Shown: one piece after another, positions 1-6,110 of the stretch
Layout: the number at the start of each line of letters is the position of its first letter
How positions within the stretch are numbered: the first letter of the stretch is position 1
NCBI GenBank assembly: GCA_947175655.1
Contig: CAMWNQ010000104.1
Location: forward strand, 1-6,110
Source: an uncultured Clostridia bacterium
GTDB lineage: Bacteria > Bacillota > Clostridia > Oscillospirales > Ruminococcaceae
Length of the DNA stretch: 6,110 nt
Reading direction: 5' to 3'
Made by a program: the position numbers and the translations under genes
The notes under the pieces: model-generated
The model's input: the letters and a program-made list of their open reading frames with translations, nothing else
What the model was told of the DNA's origin: nothing
Databases searched by the model: none

Positions 1-2046
1 ATAGACAAGTTTATTTGGTTTTTGAATAATTTCAATTTTTACATCCTTATCTTCGTCCACCTTTTGTATAGAAAATCTTTCAGGATCTACACCCTTAACA
101 TAATTCCATGTTGATACATTCATTGTATTTAAATCCATATCAAATACATTGTTTGAACACATTGCTTTTATATAAACATCTCCATCAATTTCATAGAGAA
201 AAAATCTCTGTGCAATATTATCACTATCTATACAAACTCCTACATTAGTTGCGTTGGCGATTCCAAAATTAACAATATCTAATGATTGATCAACATCATA
301 ATATGACATGATTTTATAACTTCCATTATCTTTTTTTATAAAACACCATGTCTGTTCTTCCTTATATTCAGAATCTTCCCCAGCAAGGTTGGCATTATCT
401 ATATTTGCAAGTGCTTTTCCTGTGGCAGTATTTATAATTTTAGCAAAGAAATATTCACCCATATCAACAGGCATTGTGCCATTTAAATCTATTCGATAAA
501 ATTCAAATATTTGTGCCGCTGTTTCATTAAATTGCCATAAATATGCATTTGAAACGCCATCATTTACATCAAGACAATAATTGCCTAATGCTGATTTGAA
601 ATACATACCACCATCTGCCCAATATAAATACCATTGTTGAGCAAGTGTTCCGTTCTTTTCATATAAACCAATATTTGTTCCATCTACTGTTTCTCCACCT
701 GCAACATCAAGTGCTTGTATTCTATCATATGATTCTATGGTATAGCTTCCATTTTCGTTTCGTGAAAAGTACCAGTATTGATTATTTTTATCAGTTGGAA
801 TGCTCATTGTTGCATTTCCATTAATATTACTTAAAAGATATTTTGTATTAACATTAGATATTATTGCATAAAAATCTGTTCCAACATCAACAATTGAACC
901 ATTTACTCCTGTACTGAAAGTAACTGGGTTACAATAAGTCCAGCAATTCTCATAATTTTTGTTAGCAGCACAGACCTGTACATTAAATTCTGTATTTGCA
1001 GGCAAAGTTAATGTTAAGGAAGTTTGCGTATCACTCCCACCCCAAAAATCTTTATATGAATTTCCATTGCTATAATAAATCCTTACATCATAATGTGTTG
1101 CATTTGAAACTAAATTCCAAGAAAAAGTAACTTCTTGTCCACAAATGTCAACATATAAATTTGGCGCATCAAGTACAGGCTTTATACCCCCTCTTATTAT
1201 CTCAACCAATTTATTAATTGTAGTTGTTCCTGCCTGACCATCTTGAGTTAAACCATATTTCGCCTGAAAATTTTTAACGGCTGTAGTAGTTACTGAACCA
1301 AACTGTCCGTCCACAACAAGACCTGAATTATCAGCCTTATTAAGTGCAGTCTGAAGCCATTTTACATAATTTCCTGATGTTATTCCGTTTTTTCCAAGCC
1401 ATACTTTACTGCTTACTTGTGGACGGGGATATTCTATTCCTAATTCATCATCGTTTGGCAATGGAATATCATTATAATTCGGCACACCATAACCCGTAAT
1501 ATAGCTTGAACCAATTGTATAAGAATCTGTTCCGCAAGCACTACCTAAAGAAGTTTTATTTCCCTCTATTGTATATACTGTATTTCCTGAAACTCCTGTT
1601 ACAATACCTACATGACCACTGCTATTTACAATAATAATATCGCCACGTGATGGAGTATAGTTTCTATCATGCCACTGTCCTTTACCTTTAAAATCATTTA
1701 CCATATCCGGAACATAAGAGCGATACATCAATACATCCTGACTGATTCCAGCCTGATTTGCACACCATGAAACAAACATCGCACACCAAGCTTCATTTAC
1801 AAAATGTGTACCTTTTATTGAATCATACCATGCACCATAAACTGTGCCACCATTCTTTTTATATCCTTTTTGAGATAAAGCTACATTTACAATATCTTCT
1901 CTTTGATTTCCTGTTAAACTTGGTAATGGATATGCAGATGAATAAGCACTTGCATTTAATATACTTATATTTGCAAAATGAGATACAAATGCAAGTGTCA
2001 TCATCATCGCCAAAAATACAACAGTTAATTTTCTAACTTTCATCAT
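1..2046 (-). CDS. Secreted multidomain CHAP peptidoglycan hydrolase with ricin-like lectin modules (C-terminus beyond window)
   Basis: This frame is open for 682 codons from an ATG at 2046 to the left edge, with no stop, so the 3' end is missing. Residues 1-34 form a signal peptide: a short basic start (KVRK), a hydrophobic core, and a likely cleavage after NASA. Residues about 50-165 look like a CHAP amidase/endopeptidase, with Cys88 (in EAWCAMFVSWC), His145 (in SSGHVGIV) and Glu161 (in YTIEGN) as the expected catalytic set. Residues about 213-283 match a PG_binding_1 domain (LQTALN, VDGQFGSVTTTAVKNFQ, GLTQDGQAG). Residues about 293-380 are fibronectin-III-like. Residues about 390-522 and 529-664 are two related ricin-type beta-trefoil modules; the first keeps a QQW motif. 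The protein should be exported, bind cell wall and glycans, and cleave peptidoglycan. It is not a typical cytoplasmic phage endolysin because it has a signal peptide and its own promoter. It could be a host autolysin, a bacteriolytic toxin or a prophage product. The hydrolase call is strong; its biological role is inferred. Confidence 0.88.
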   Translation of the reverse strand, partial: MMKVRKLTVVFLAMMMTLAFVSHFANISILNASAYSSAYPLPSLTGNQREDIVNVALSQKGYKKNGGTVYGAWYDSIKGTHFVNEAWCAMFVSWCANQAGISQDVLMYRSYVPDMVNDFKGKGQWHDRNYTPSRGDIIIVNSSGHVGIVTGVSGNTVYTIEGNKTSLGSACGTDSYTIGSSYITGYGVPNYNDIPLPNDDELGIEYPRPQVSSKVWLGKNGITSGNYVKWLQTALNKADNSGLVVDGQFGSVTTTAVKNFQAKYGLTQDGQAGTTTINKLVEIIRGGIKPVLDAPNLYVDICGQEVTFSWNLVSNATHYDVRIYYSNGNSYKDFWGGSDTQTSLTLTLPANTEFNVQVCAANKNYENCWTYCNPVTFSTGVNGSIVDVGTDFYAIISNVNTKYLLSNINGNATMSIPTDKNNQYWYFSRNENGSYTIESYDRIQALDVAGGETVDGTNIGLYEKNGTLAQQWYLYWADGGMYFKSALGNYCLDVNDGVSNAYLWQFNETAAQIFEFYRIDLNGTMPVDMGEYFFAKIINTATGKALANIDNANLAGEDSEYKEEQTWCFIKKDNGSYKIMSYYDVDQSLDIVNFGIANATNVGVCIDSDNIAQRFFLYEIDGDVYIKAMCSNNVFDMDLNTMNVSTWNYVKGVDPERFSIQKVDEDKDVKIEIIQKPNKLVY

Positions 2047-2051
2047 AAAAA

Positions 2052-2059
2052 CCCCTCCT
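2052..2059 (-). promoter_or_regulatory. Ribosome binding site of the CHAP hydrolase gene
   Basis: AGGAGGGG on the minus strand lies just upstream of two adjacent ATG codons (2046 and 2043). The AGGAGG core ends 7 nt before the ATG at 2046, which favours that codon; starting at 2043 would remove one Met only. Confidence 0.85.
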
Positions 2060-2097
2060 AAATTTTTAAAAAATGGTGTTTAAAGTTTATACGAGCA

Positions 2098-2126
2098 ATT
2101 GTAACAAAAAAATAAAGAACAGTCAA
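2098..2126 (-). promoter_or_regulatory. Near-consensus sigma-A promoter for the CHAP hydrolase gene
   Basis: On the minus strand, a -35 box TTGACT (2126-2121) and a -10 box TACAAT (2103-2098) are separated by exactly 17 nt. Each matches the consensus at five of six bases. Transcription would start near 2091, giving a leader of about 45 nt before the ATG at 2046. The gene therefore does not need read-through from asnB, whose terminator lies just upstream. No start site has been measured. Confidence 0.8.
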
Positions 2127-2142
2127 GCATTTAATGATAAAA

Positions 2143-2171
2143 GTACATAAATTCTCCTTTTTGTACATAAA
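2143..2171 (-). repeat. Two 9-bp direct repeats upstream of the hydrolase promoter, possible activator site
   Basis: TTTATGTAC occurs twice on the minus strand (2151-2143 and 2171-2163), with a repeat-to-repeat distance of 20 bp, close to two helical turns. The nearer copy ends 16 bp upstream of the -35 box. Paired 9-bp direct repeats on one DNA face just upstream of -35 resemble the layout of LytTR-type response-regulator sites such as AgrA and ComE. The base sequence does not clearly match their consensus, so the regulator is unknown. Confidence 0.45.
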
Positions 2172-2175
2172 AATG

Positions 2176-2196
2176 ATATGTTTTTTGTAAACATAT
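2176..2196. repeat. Perfect 8-bp inverted repeat in the intergenic region
   Basis: The arms ATATGTTT (2176-2183) and AAACATAT (2189-2196) pair perfectly around a 5-nt loop. It sits between the asnB terminator and the direct repeats upstream of the hydrolase promoter. Read on the minus strand, the second arm is soon followed by CATTTTT, so it might be a weak second terminator. It could equally be an operator. It is very AT-rich, so chance is a real alternative. Confidence 0.4.
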
Positions 2197-2199
2197 ACC

Positions 2200-2241
2200 A
2201 AAAAAATTGCTGTAAAACTATCTCAATGACAGTTTCACAGC
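2200..2241 (-). terminator. Rho-independent terminator after the asparagine synthetase gene
   Basis: On the minus strand, an arm at 2241-2228 (GCTGTGAAACTGTC) pairs with one at 2222-2209 (GATAGTTTTACAGC). This gives a 14-bp stem with two G-U pairs and a 5-nt loop, followed by AA and seven Ts (2206-2200). It begins about 20 nt after the asnB stop codon. It should end the asnB transcript and insulate the downstream hydrolase gene. Confidence 0.9.
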
Positions 2242-2260
2242 ATTTTAAATTTATAAAAAA

Positions 2261-4090
2261 TCACACAAGTTTTATGTCAAATTTTCTGAGCCAGTAATCA
2301 AGCTGGATAAAATAAGCAATAATCTGAGGCAGATTCATAAGCTGACCATACCACTGAACATTATCCTCGTGACGGATAAGTTTCTGAAGTTCTTCCATTT
2401 TAACGAGTTCAGCAAGACGGCAGTCAGGACTTTCGATAATGTTTTTAAGTCTTTCAGTTACGGCATTAAGAAAAGCAGGATTGTGAGTTTTAGGATAAGG
2501 ACTTTTCTTTCTGTAAAGGACTTTATCAGGAAGAATATCCTTGACGGCTTCCCTGAGAAGACCTTTTTCATATCCCTTATAATCCTTGTATTCCCATTTT
2601 ACATTATACATATACTCTGCAATTCTGTAATCGCAGAACGGAACACGTACTTCAAGACCGCTATACATACTCATTCGGTCTTTTCTTTCAAGAAGATTTT
2701 GCATAAACCAGTCAAAATTAAGCTGAGTCATCTCACGCATACGATAATCAAGAGCATTATCGGAATCAAGTTTCATAGCATAATCAGCAGTTTTTCTATA
2801 TGCAGAGTAGACATAATCCATACAATCTATTTTATTCCTGTATTCATCACATATAAATCTGCTTCTGTATTCTGTACTCTGAGCCCACGGGAAACCGTCA
2901 GTCATTCTTATATCCTCATCACGATACCACGGATAACCTCCGAAAAGTTCATCAGCACATTCGCCAGACAGTGCAACGGTACAGTGATTTTTAATCTCAC
3001 GACAGAATATGAGCATTGAAGCATCAACATCAGCCATAGACGGAAGACCTCTTGCAAGTACAGCATCATAAAGAGCATCAACAAGTTCAGGAGTATCAAC
3101 AACGCACCAGTGATGATTACAGCCGAGATATTCAGACATACAGTTTATATATTCAGGGTCACTGTTAGGCTGGAAGTGGCTCTTCTGAAAATACTTGTCA
3201 TTATCTTTATAGTCAATGGAAAAAGTATCAAGAACTTTTCCTGCTTTTTTGAATTCAGAATTTGCAACAGATGATATTATACTTGAATCAAGACCGCCTG
3301 ATAAAAAAGTAGCGACGGGAACATCAGATACAAGCTGTCTTTTTATTGAATCCGTAACAAGTTGTTTAGTATGTTCAACAGTTTCTTCAAAAGTTTCATT
3401 TAGTTCAAAAGCTTTAAGTCTCCAATACTCCCATATATTTAGACCATCTTTTGAATAAAAACCGCAATGTCCTGATTTAAGTTCATTTACATTTTTTATT
3501 ACTCCACAGCCGGCAGTACGTCCAGGAGACATAAGAAGAAGTTCTGCAACAGATTTTTCATCTATATGATGAGGTATATCAGGGTGTTCAAGCAGTACAG
3601 GTATTTCAGATGCAAAAATAAATTTCCTGTCATTCATAAAATAGAAAAAGGGTTTTACTCCTATTCTGTCACGGGCTACAAACAGAGATTTATTATATTC
3701 GTCCCATATTGCAAAAGCAAAGATGCCATTGAACTTATTTACACATTCTGCATTCCATTTTACAAATGCTTTAAGAACAACTTCAGTATCTGAAGTAGTT
3801 TCAAAATCAAAATCATCTTCAAGTTCAGATTTCAGTTCATTTGTATTATACAGTTCACCATTATAAACAATGGTATAGCAATGTTCACCTGCTTTAAATT
3901 TCATAGGCTGACGACCGCCTTTAATATCAATAACCGCAAGTCGAGTATGTATCATAGCTGAATTTTCGGTTAAAACAATGCCACGCTGGTCAGGACCTCG
4001 GTGAATCATATTTTTCTGCATATTTTCATAAATTTTCATATCCTCACGCATATCATCAAAGAAACCTATTGCACCGGCTATTCCGCACAT
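2261..4090 (-). CDS. asnB: Glutamine-hydrolysing asparagine synthetase
   Basis: It makes asparagine in the cytoplasm from aspartate, ATP and glutamine-derived ammonia. The protein is 609 residues, similar to Bacillus-type AsnB/AsnO proteins. The start at 4090 is chosen because it gives MCGIAG: the family needs Cys2 free at the N-terminus as glutaminase nucleophile, and AAGGAGG sits 9 nt upstream. Residues 1 to about 190 are the class II glutaminase domain: Arg50 (HTRLAVID), the YNGELYN loop with Asn77-Gly78, and Asp101 (TSDTEVV). The synthetase domain has the ATP-binding PP-loop SGGLDSS (264-270), SGECADELFGGY (375-386; many relatives have Gly where Cys378 is) and a conserved RKDRMSMYSGLEVRVPF segment (469-485). 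All expected catalytic motifs are present, so the gene looks functional. It stands 70 bp after a phage-tail-like gene and ends in a strong terminator. Some AsnB-family members amidate diaminopimelate in peptidoglycan instead, and the sequence alone cannot exclude that here. Confidence 0.93.
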   Translation of the reverse strand: MCGIAGAIGFFDDMREDMKIYENMQKNMIHRGPDQRGIVLTENSAMIHTRLAVIDIKGGRQPMKFKAGEHCYTIVYNGELYNTNELKSELEDDFDFETTSDTEVVLKAFVKWNAECVNKFNGIFAFAIWDEYNKSLFVARDRIGVKPFFYFMNDRKFIFASEIPVLLEHPDIPHHIDEKSVAELLLMSPGRTAGCGVIKNVNELKSGHCGFYSKDGLNIWEYWRLKAFELNETFEETVEHTKQLVTDSIKRQLVSDVPVATFLSGGLDSSIISSVANSEFKKAGKVLDTFSIDYKDNDKYFQKSHFQPNSDPEYINCMSEYLGCNHHWCVVDTPELVDALYDAVLARGLPSMADVDASMLIFCREIKNHCTVALSGECADELFGGYPWYRDEDIRMTDGFPWAQSTEYRSRFICDEYRNKIDCMDYVYSAYRKTADYAMKLDSDNALDYRMREMTQLNFDWFMQNLLERKDRMSMYSGLEVRVPFCDYRIAEYMYNVKWEYKDYKGYEKGLLREAVKDILPDKVLYRKKSPYPKTHNPAFLNAVTERLKNIIESPDCRLAELVKMEELQKLIRHEDNVQWYGQLMNLPQIIAYFIQLDYWLRKFDIKLV

Positions 4091-4099
4091 AAAAAATAA

Positions 4100-4106
4100 C
4101 CTCCTT
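4100..4106 (-). promoter_or_regulatory. Ribosome binding site that fixes the asnB start
   Basis: AAGGAGG on the minus strand lies 9 nt before the ATG at 4090. An in-frame ATG further upstream at 4120 would place this site inside the coding region and bury the catalytic Cys, so 4090 is preferred. Confidence 0.9.
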
Positions 4107-4124
4107 AAAATAAATTTCAATTAC

Positions 4125-4152
4125 ATTATATGCGGAATCCATAATTTGTATA
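4125..4152 (-). promoter_or_regulatory. Possible asnB promoter
   Basis: A perfect -10 box TATAAT (4130-4125, minus strand) is preceded after 16 nt by TATACA (4152-4147), which matches four of six bases of the -35 consensus. It falls in the short gap after the tail-tip gene. No terminator is visible between that gene and asnB, so read-through from the upstream operon could also contribute. The -35 box overlaps the palindrome TGTATACA (4147-4154). Confidence 0.5.
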
Positions 4153-4160
4153 CAGATTTT

Positions 4161-4535
4161 TTATTTGCCAAATCCGAGCTTATAGACATTTTTTTCTCTA
4201 AAATAAACTGTTTTTACAAGCTGGTTTTTAAAATATATCAATTGTGCTGTTTTATCACGGTTATATATATCTGATATGGTTTTAAAATCAAGACCATATA
4301 AGCCAAGCCATATAGGATAACCATCATTGATATCAGAAATAGAAAAATAAGTAAGTTTTGAATAATGTTTCACAGTATTGATTTCAAAATTCCAGCCTGA
4401 GTACTGCGGATAATTTCCGCACAACTGCATCATTGATAGATTTTTAAAGGAATTAATACCAGTAAAATCTCTGACATCTGAAAAAGTTGGATAACCGTTA
4501 TTTCTATCTGGATTAATTATAAAGTTTTCTCTCAT
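4161..4535 (-). CDS. Putative tail-fibre tip protein, or the split C-terminal part of the preceding fibre gene
   Basis: This 124-residue protein has no signal peptide or membrane segment. Its ATG overlaps the stop codon of the preceding gene (ATGA, 4535-4532), with only a weak GGTGA-type ribosome site 6 nt upstream, so translation is probably coupled. It contains two GLUG-like signatures, FIINPDRNNGYP (residues 5-16) and FSISDINDGYP (64-74), a style seen in surface and fibre proteins of gut Firmicutes and their phages. The last 25 or so residues hold two short beta-type repeats (IYFKNQLVKT and VYFREKNVYK), as at tips of fibre-like proteins. The N-terminal signature looks like the second half of a repeat whose first half ends the upstream protein, which suggests a former or recoded single gene. 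The specific function is not recognised; fibre or receptor-binding tip is an inference from context and repeats. Confidence 0.65.
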   Translation of the reverse strand: MRENFIINPDRNNGYPTFSDVRDFTGINSFKNLSMMQLCGNYPQYSGWNFEINTVKHYSKLTYFSISDINDGYPIWLGLYGLDFKTISDIYNRDKTAQLIYFKNQLVKTVYFREKNVYKLGFGK

Positions 4536-5428
4536 ACACTTTCACCCCAGAGACAAGGAAAATCAATACTCTGAAGATAATCCGCATCCTTGCACTGTTC
4601 TGTAGTAAGTGCAAAAAGATGACTGTTTGACGGCATTTTATCAACTATATTTGCCATAACTTCTTTATCATAGAAATTAACGCCTTCCCACGAACCAGCT
4701 GTAAAATTAGAACCTATAGAATCCACATCAACAGCAATATAACTGAACATACATCTCTTGTCTACAAGTTTAATGTTTGTATTGGCTGATTTGGAGTTGG
4801 TTATTTTACCAACCAATCCTGAATACAGAAAATTAGTTCCACATAAAGGATAAGCACTGGATGTTGATGACGGATTGTCAAAATGGAGGTTGACTTTTAC
4901 AAGACAACCATTGAAACTTCCTTTGAGTGATGCATATTCAGTAAGTATTTTTGTGTATTTTGACGTTCCTTCAACTAAAATTTCACAGTCCTTAAAAACT
5001 CCAACACCGAAAACTGGTCTTGAATTTAAATTAGGATAGGTATCAGCAATTTTTATTTCAATACGGCAACTATCATAATATACAGCAATGGAATTACCTG
5101 TATCACAAAGCTGTGTATTTCCACCAACAAAATAAATTCCCGAAAAATTGAGATTTTTTAATGAAAATTCACTGCCGGATTTAAAAAGCGAATTGACATT
5201 CTCATTATTGCTTTCACGTCTGCAATAGTTTGAAATTGTATGATTATTTCCATCAAGTTCCTTAAAGATTACACTGACTGGTGGGTCATCAGGTTTTCTG
5301 ATATCTATCAAAGAAAAATCAATGTCTGTATCAAGTCTGTAATATTTATCATTTCCACCTTTCATATTACAGAAATCATCATAATTTTCTACAATAAAAG
5401 GGTCTGTTTTAATTCCTGTACCTCTCAT
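4532..5428 (-). CDS. Putative beta-helix-like tail-fibre or adhesin protein with GLUG-like repeats
   Basis: This protein has 298 residues. The start at 5428 is supported by AGGAGG 6 nt upstream, overlapping the stop codon of the preceding gene, from which it is separated by 10 bp. The N-terminal GTGIKTDPFIVENYDDF (residues 3-19) and RLDTDIDFSLID (31-42) match the 'G-T-x-x-D-P-F-I-V ... L-x-x-D-I-D' opening of GLUG/pectate-lyase-like beta-helix surface proteins. A turn segment, FKELDGNNHTISN (55-67), follows. The middle is polar and rich in Asn, Ser, Val and Ile with no membrane segment, which fits stacked beta strands. The end, LTTEQCKDADYLQSIDFP (274-291), is the first half of a GLUG-like repeat that continues in the next gene. 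Lack of a signal peptide and the baseplate-like gene before it favour a phage or tailocin fibre over a secreted host adhesin. No enzyme motif is visible. Confidence 0.65.
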   Translation of the reverse strand: MRGTGIKTDPFIVENYDDFCNMKGGNDKYYRLDTDIDFSLIDIRKPDDPPVSVIFKELDGNNHTISNYCRRESNNENVNSLFKSGSEFSLKNLNFSGIYFVGGNTQLCDTGNSIAVYYDSCRIEIKIADTYPNLNSRPVFGVGVFKDCEILVEGTSKYTKILTEYASLKGSFNGCLVKVNLHFDNPSSTSSAYPLCGTNFLYSGLVGKITNSKSANTNIKLVDKRCMFSYIAVDVDSIGSNFTAGSWEGVNFYDKEVMANIVDKMPSNSHLFALTTEQCKDADYLQSIDFPCLWGESV

Positions 5429-5438
5429 TTTAAGCCTC

Positions 5439-6050
5439 CTATATAATTACATAAAGAATATCATCATGATGAATTATAAGATTATATTCATCAAGAGTTA
5501 AAGCCATTATTTTAATACCTTCTTCAAGACCCTGAACACTATTTGCAAGATTATCAAGTCTGTTTTCAAATCCCGAAGTATCAAAGCTTTGTATTTTATT
5601 ATCTATATTGTTTAAACCATCAGAAACAGCTGTATTTATTTCTTCTATAGCCTGTTCTTTTAAATCTGGAGCTGGTACATTATCACCAGTCACAGCTTTT
5701 CTTACATATACTGGAGGCAAAATATATTTCAAGACATATTTTTCATCTCCGAAAGTTGAATCAAGAGCTTGAATTTCAAGATTTAATTTTCCTGAAACAG
5801 CAGTAAATAATGATGATACATTCCATTTCAAATCAATATGTGATTCTCTGTTAATAACTTTAAGAACCTGTTCAGATATTTCATTTTTTTCATTCACAGC
5901 TTTAATAATAAAAACACAGTTTAATAAATCTCTTTCATAATAGTGTCTGGCAATTCTGAAAATTATCTGTTCAGAAAGCTTTTCTCCCTGAACAAAGAGG
6001 TTTTGAAAAGGAAGAGTATCAATATTTTTTCCATCTGCAACAATAAGCAT
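5439..6050 (-). CDS. Putative phage baseplate / upper tail structural protein
   Basis: This protein has 203 residues starting MLIVADGK. The ATG at 6050 has AAAGGAG 7 nt upstream; a longer in-frame start at 6080 would be TTG and would contain this ribosome site. Residues about 10-120 form a beta-rich domain (LFVQGEKLSEQIIFRIARHY, LKWNVSSLFTAVSGKL, PPVYVRKAV) resembling the N-terminal domain of Firmicute-phage minor structural or baseplate proteins. A Pro-Ala-Pro linker near 126-128 leads to a helical, coiled-coil-like stretch (about 130-178). The C-terminus LTLDEYNLIIHHDDILYVII matches a recurrent phage tail-protein ending of the form 'EY...I...D...LYVI'. The fibre-like gene follows after 10 bp, so the three genes form one operon entering from the right. 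It probably joins the fibre to the tail. The family assignment is from memory of its style, not a search. Confidence 0.68.
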   Translation of the reverse strand: MLIVADGKNIDTLPFQNLFVQGEKLSEQIIFRIARHYYERDLLNCVFIIKAVNEKNEISEQVLKVINRESHIDLKWNVSSLFTAVSGKLNLEIQALDSTFGDEKYVLKYILPPVYVRKAVTGDNVPAPDLKEQAIEEINTAVSDGLNNIDNKIQSFDTSGFENRLDNLANSVQGLEEGIKIMALTLDEYNLIIHHDDILYVII

Positions 6051-6057
6051 AAAATAA

Positions 6058-6064
6058 CTCCTTT
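6058..6064 (-). promoter_or_regulatory. Ribosome binding site that fixes the start of the baseplate-like gene
   Basis: AAAGGAG on the minus strand sits 7 nt before the ATG at 6050. This argues against the longer TTG-initiated reading from 6080. Confidence 0.82.
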
Positions 6065-6110
6065 CATAATAACAAATCAAAATAGAATCTGTACAGTTTC
6101 TCTAATAAAG

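Noticed and set aside
2369..3019. 216-codon plus-strand open frame inside asnB
   Set aside because: It lies wholly antisense to a well-supported gene and has no recognisable domain or good ribosome site; it is a shadow frame. The same holds for the shorter plus-strand frames at 1758-2036, 3216-3458, 3566-3793 and 5240-5446 and the minus-strand frame at 2908-3102.
2261..4090. Lasso-peptide cyclase or beta-lactam synthetase instead of asparagine synthetase
   Set aside because: The glutaminase domain is complete with Cys2, Arg50, Asn77-Gly78 and Asp101, and no precursor peptide or leader-peptidase gene is nearby. An ordinary glutamine-dependent synthetase explains the sequence best.
4091..4120. 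Ten-residue N-terminal extension of the asparagine synthetase from an ATG at 4120
   Set aside because: It would bury the catalytic Cys2 and would include the AAGGAGG ribosome site in the coding region; the start at 4090 fits the family.
4147..4154. Palindrome TGTATACA as an operator in front of asnB
   Set aside because: Eight bases in AT-rich DNA is within chance expectation, and there is no second copy nearby.
4530..4550. Programmed -1 frameshift with a classical slippery heptamer between the two fibre-like genes
   Set aside because: The overlap contains no X-XXY-YYZ sequence in the correct phase, so a standard slip site is not supported, although the split-gene observation stands.
6051..6080. 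Longer start of the baseplate-like gene at 6080
   Set aside because: The codon is TTG and the clear AAAGGAG site lies downstream of it, correctly spaced for the ATG at 6050.
6064..6110. C-terminal tail of an upstream gene entering from the right edge
   Set aside because: Two minus-strand frames are open to the edge (one ends ...TVQILF with a stop at 6079-6077, the other ends at 6066-6064). Fourteen or fewer codons are too few to choose between them.

Overview
The window is a low-GC stretch in which every convincing gene lies on the minus strand, so transcription runs from the right edge to the left. AT-rich DNA, strong AGGAGG-type ribosome binding sites and domain styles common in gut Clostridia (CHAP plus peptidoglycan-binding plus ricin-type lectin, GLUG-like structural repeats, a roughly 610-residue asparagine synthetase) suggest a Ruminococcus- or Oscillospiraceae-like Firmicute. 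That placement is an inference from style, not from a marker gene.

Right part (about 4161-6050): three tightly packed genes that look like the distal end of a prophage or phage-tail-like operon. First comes a baseplate or upper tail-fibre protein (5439-6050). Next is a beta-helix-like putative tail-fibre or adhesin protein (4532-5428). Last is a short C-terminal tip protein (4161-4535) whose start codon overlaps the previous stop codon in ATGA. A GLUG-like repeat appears to run across that junction, so the last two genes may be one fibre gene that has been split.

Middle (2261-4090): a complete glutamine-hydrolysing asparagine synthetase (asnB-like). Its true start is the Met just before the catalytic Cys, supported by a clean ribosome binding site. 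It has a plausible promoter of its own and ends in a strong rho-independent terminator, so it is an independent cassette between the tail-like genes and the hydrolase gene.

Left part (1-2046): a large secreted peptidoglycan hydrolase that runs off the left edge. It has a signal peptide, a CHAP catalytic domain, a PG_binding_1 domain, a fibronectin-III-like domain, two tandem ricin-like modules and probably the start of an Ig-like domain. It has a near-consensus sigma-A promoter. Two identical 9-bp repeats, one every 20 bp, lie just upstream and could bind an activator.

Reading the window as a whole: either a prophage or tailocin late region carries asnB as a moron-like cargo gene before its lysin, or a degraded phage tail module abuts two ordinary host genes. 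The window cannot decide between these. No RNA genes, CRISPR arrays, insertion sequences or integrase are visible.
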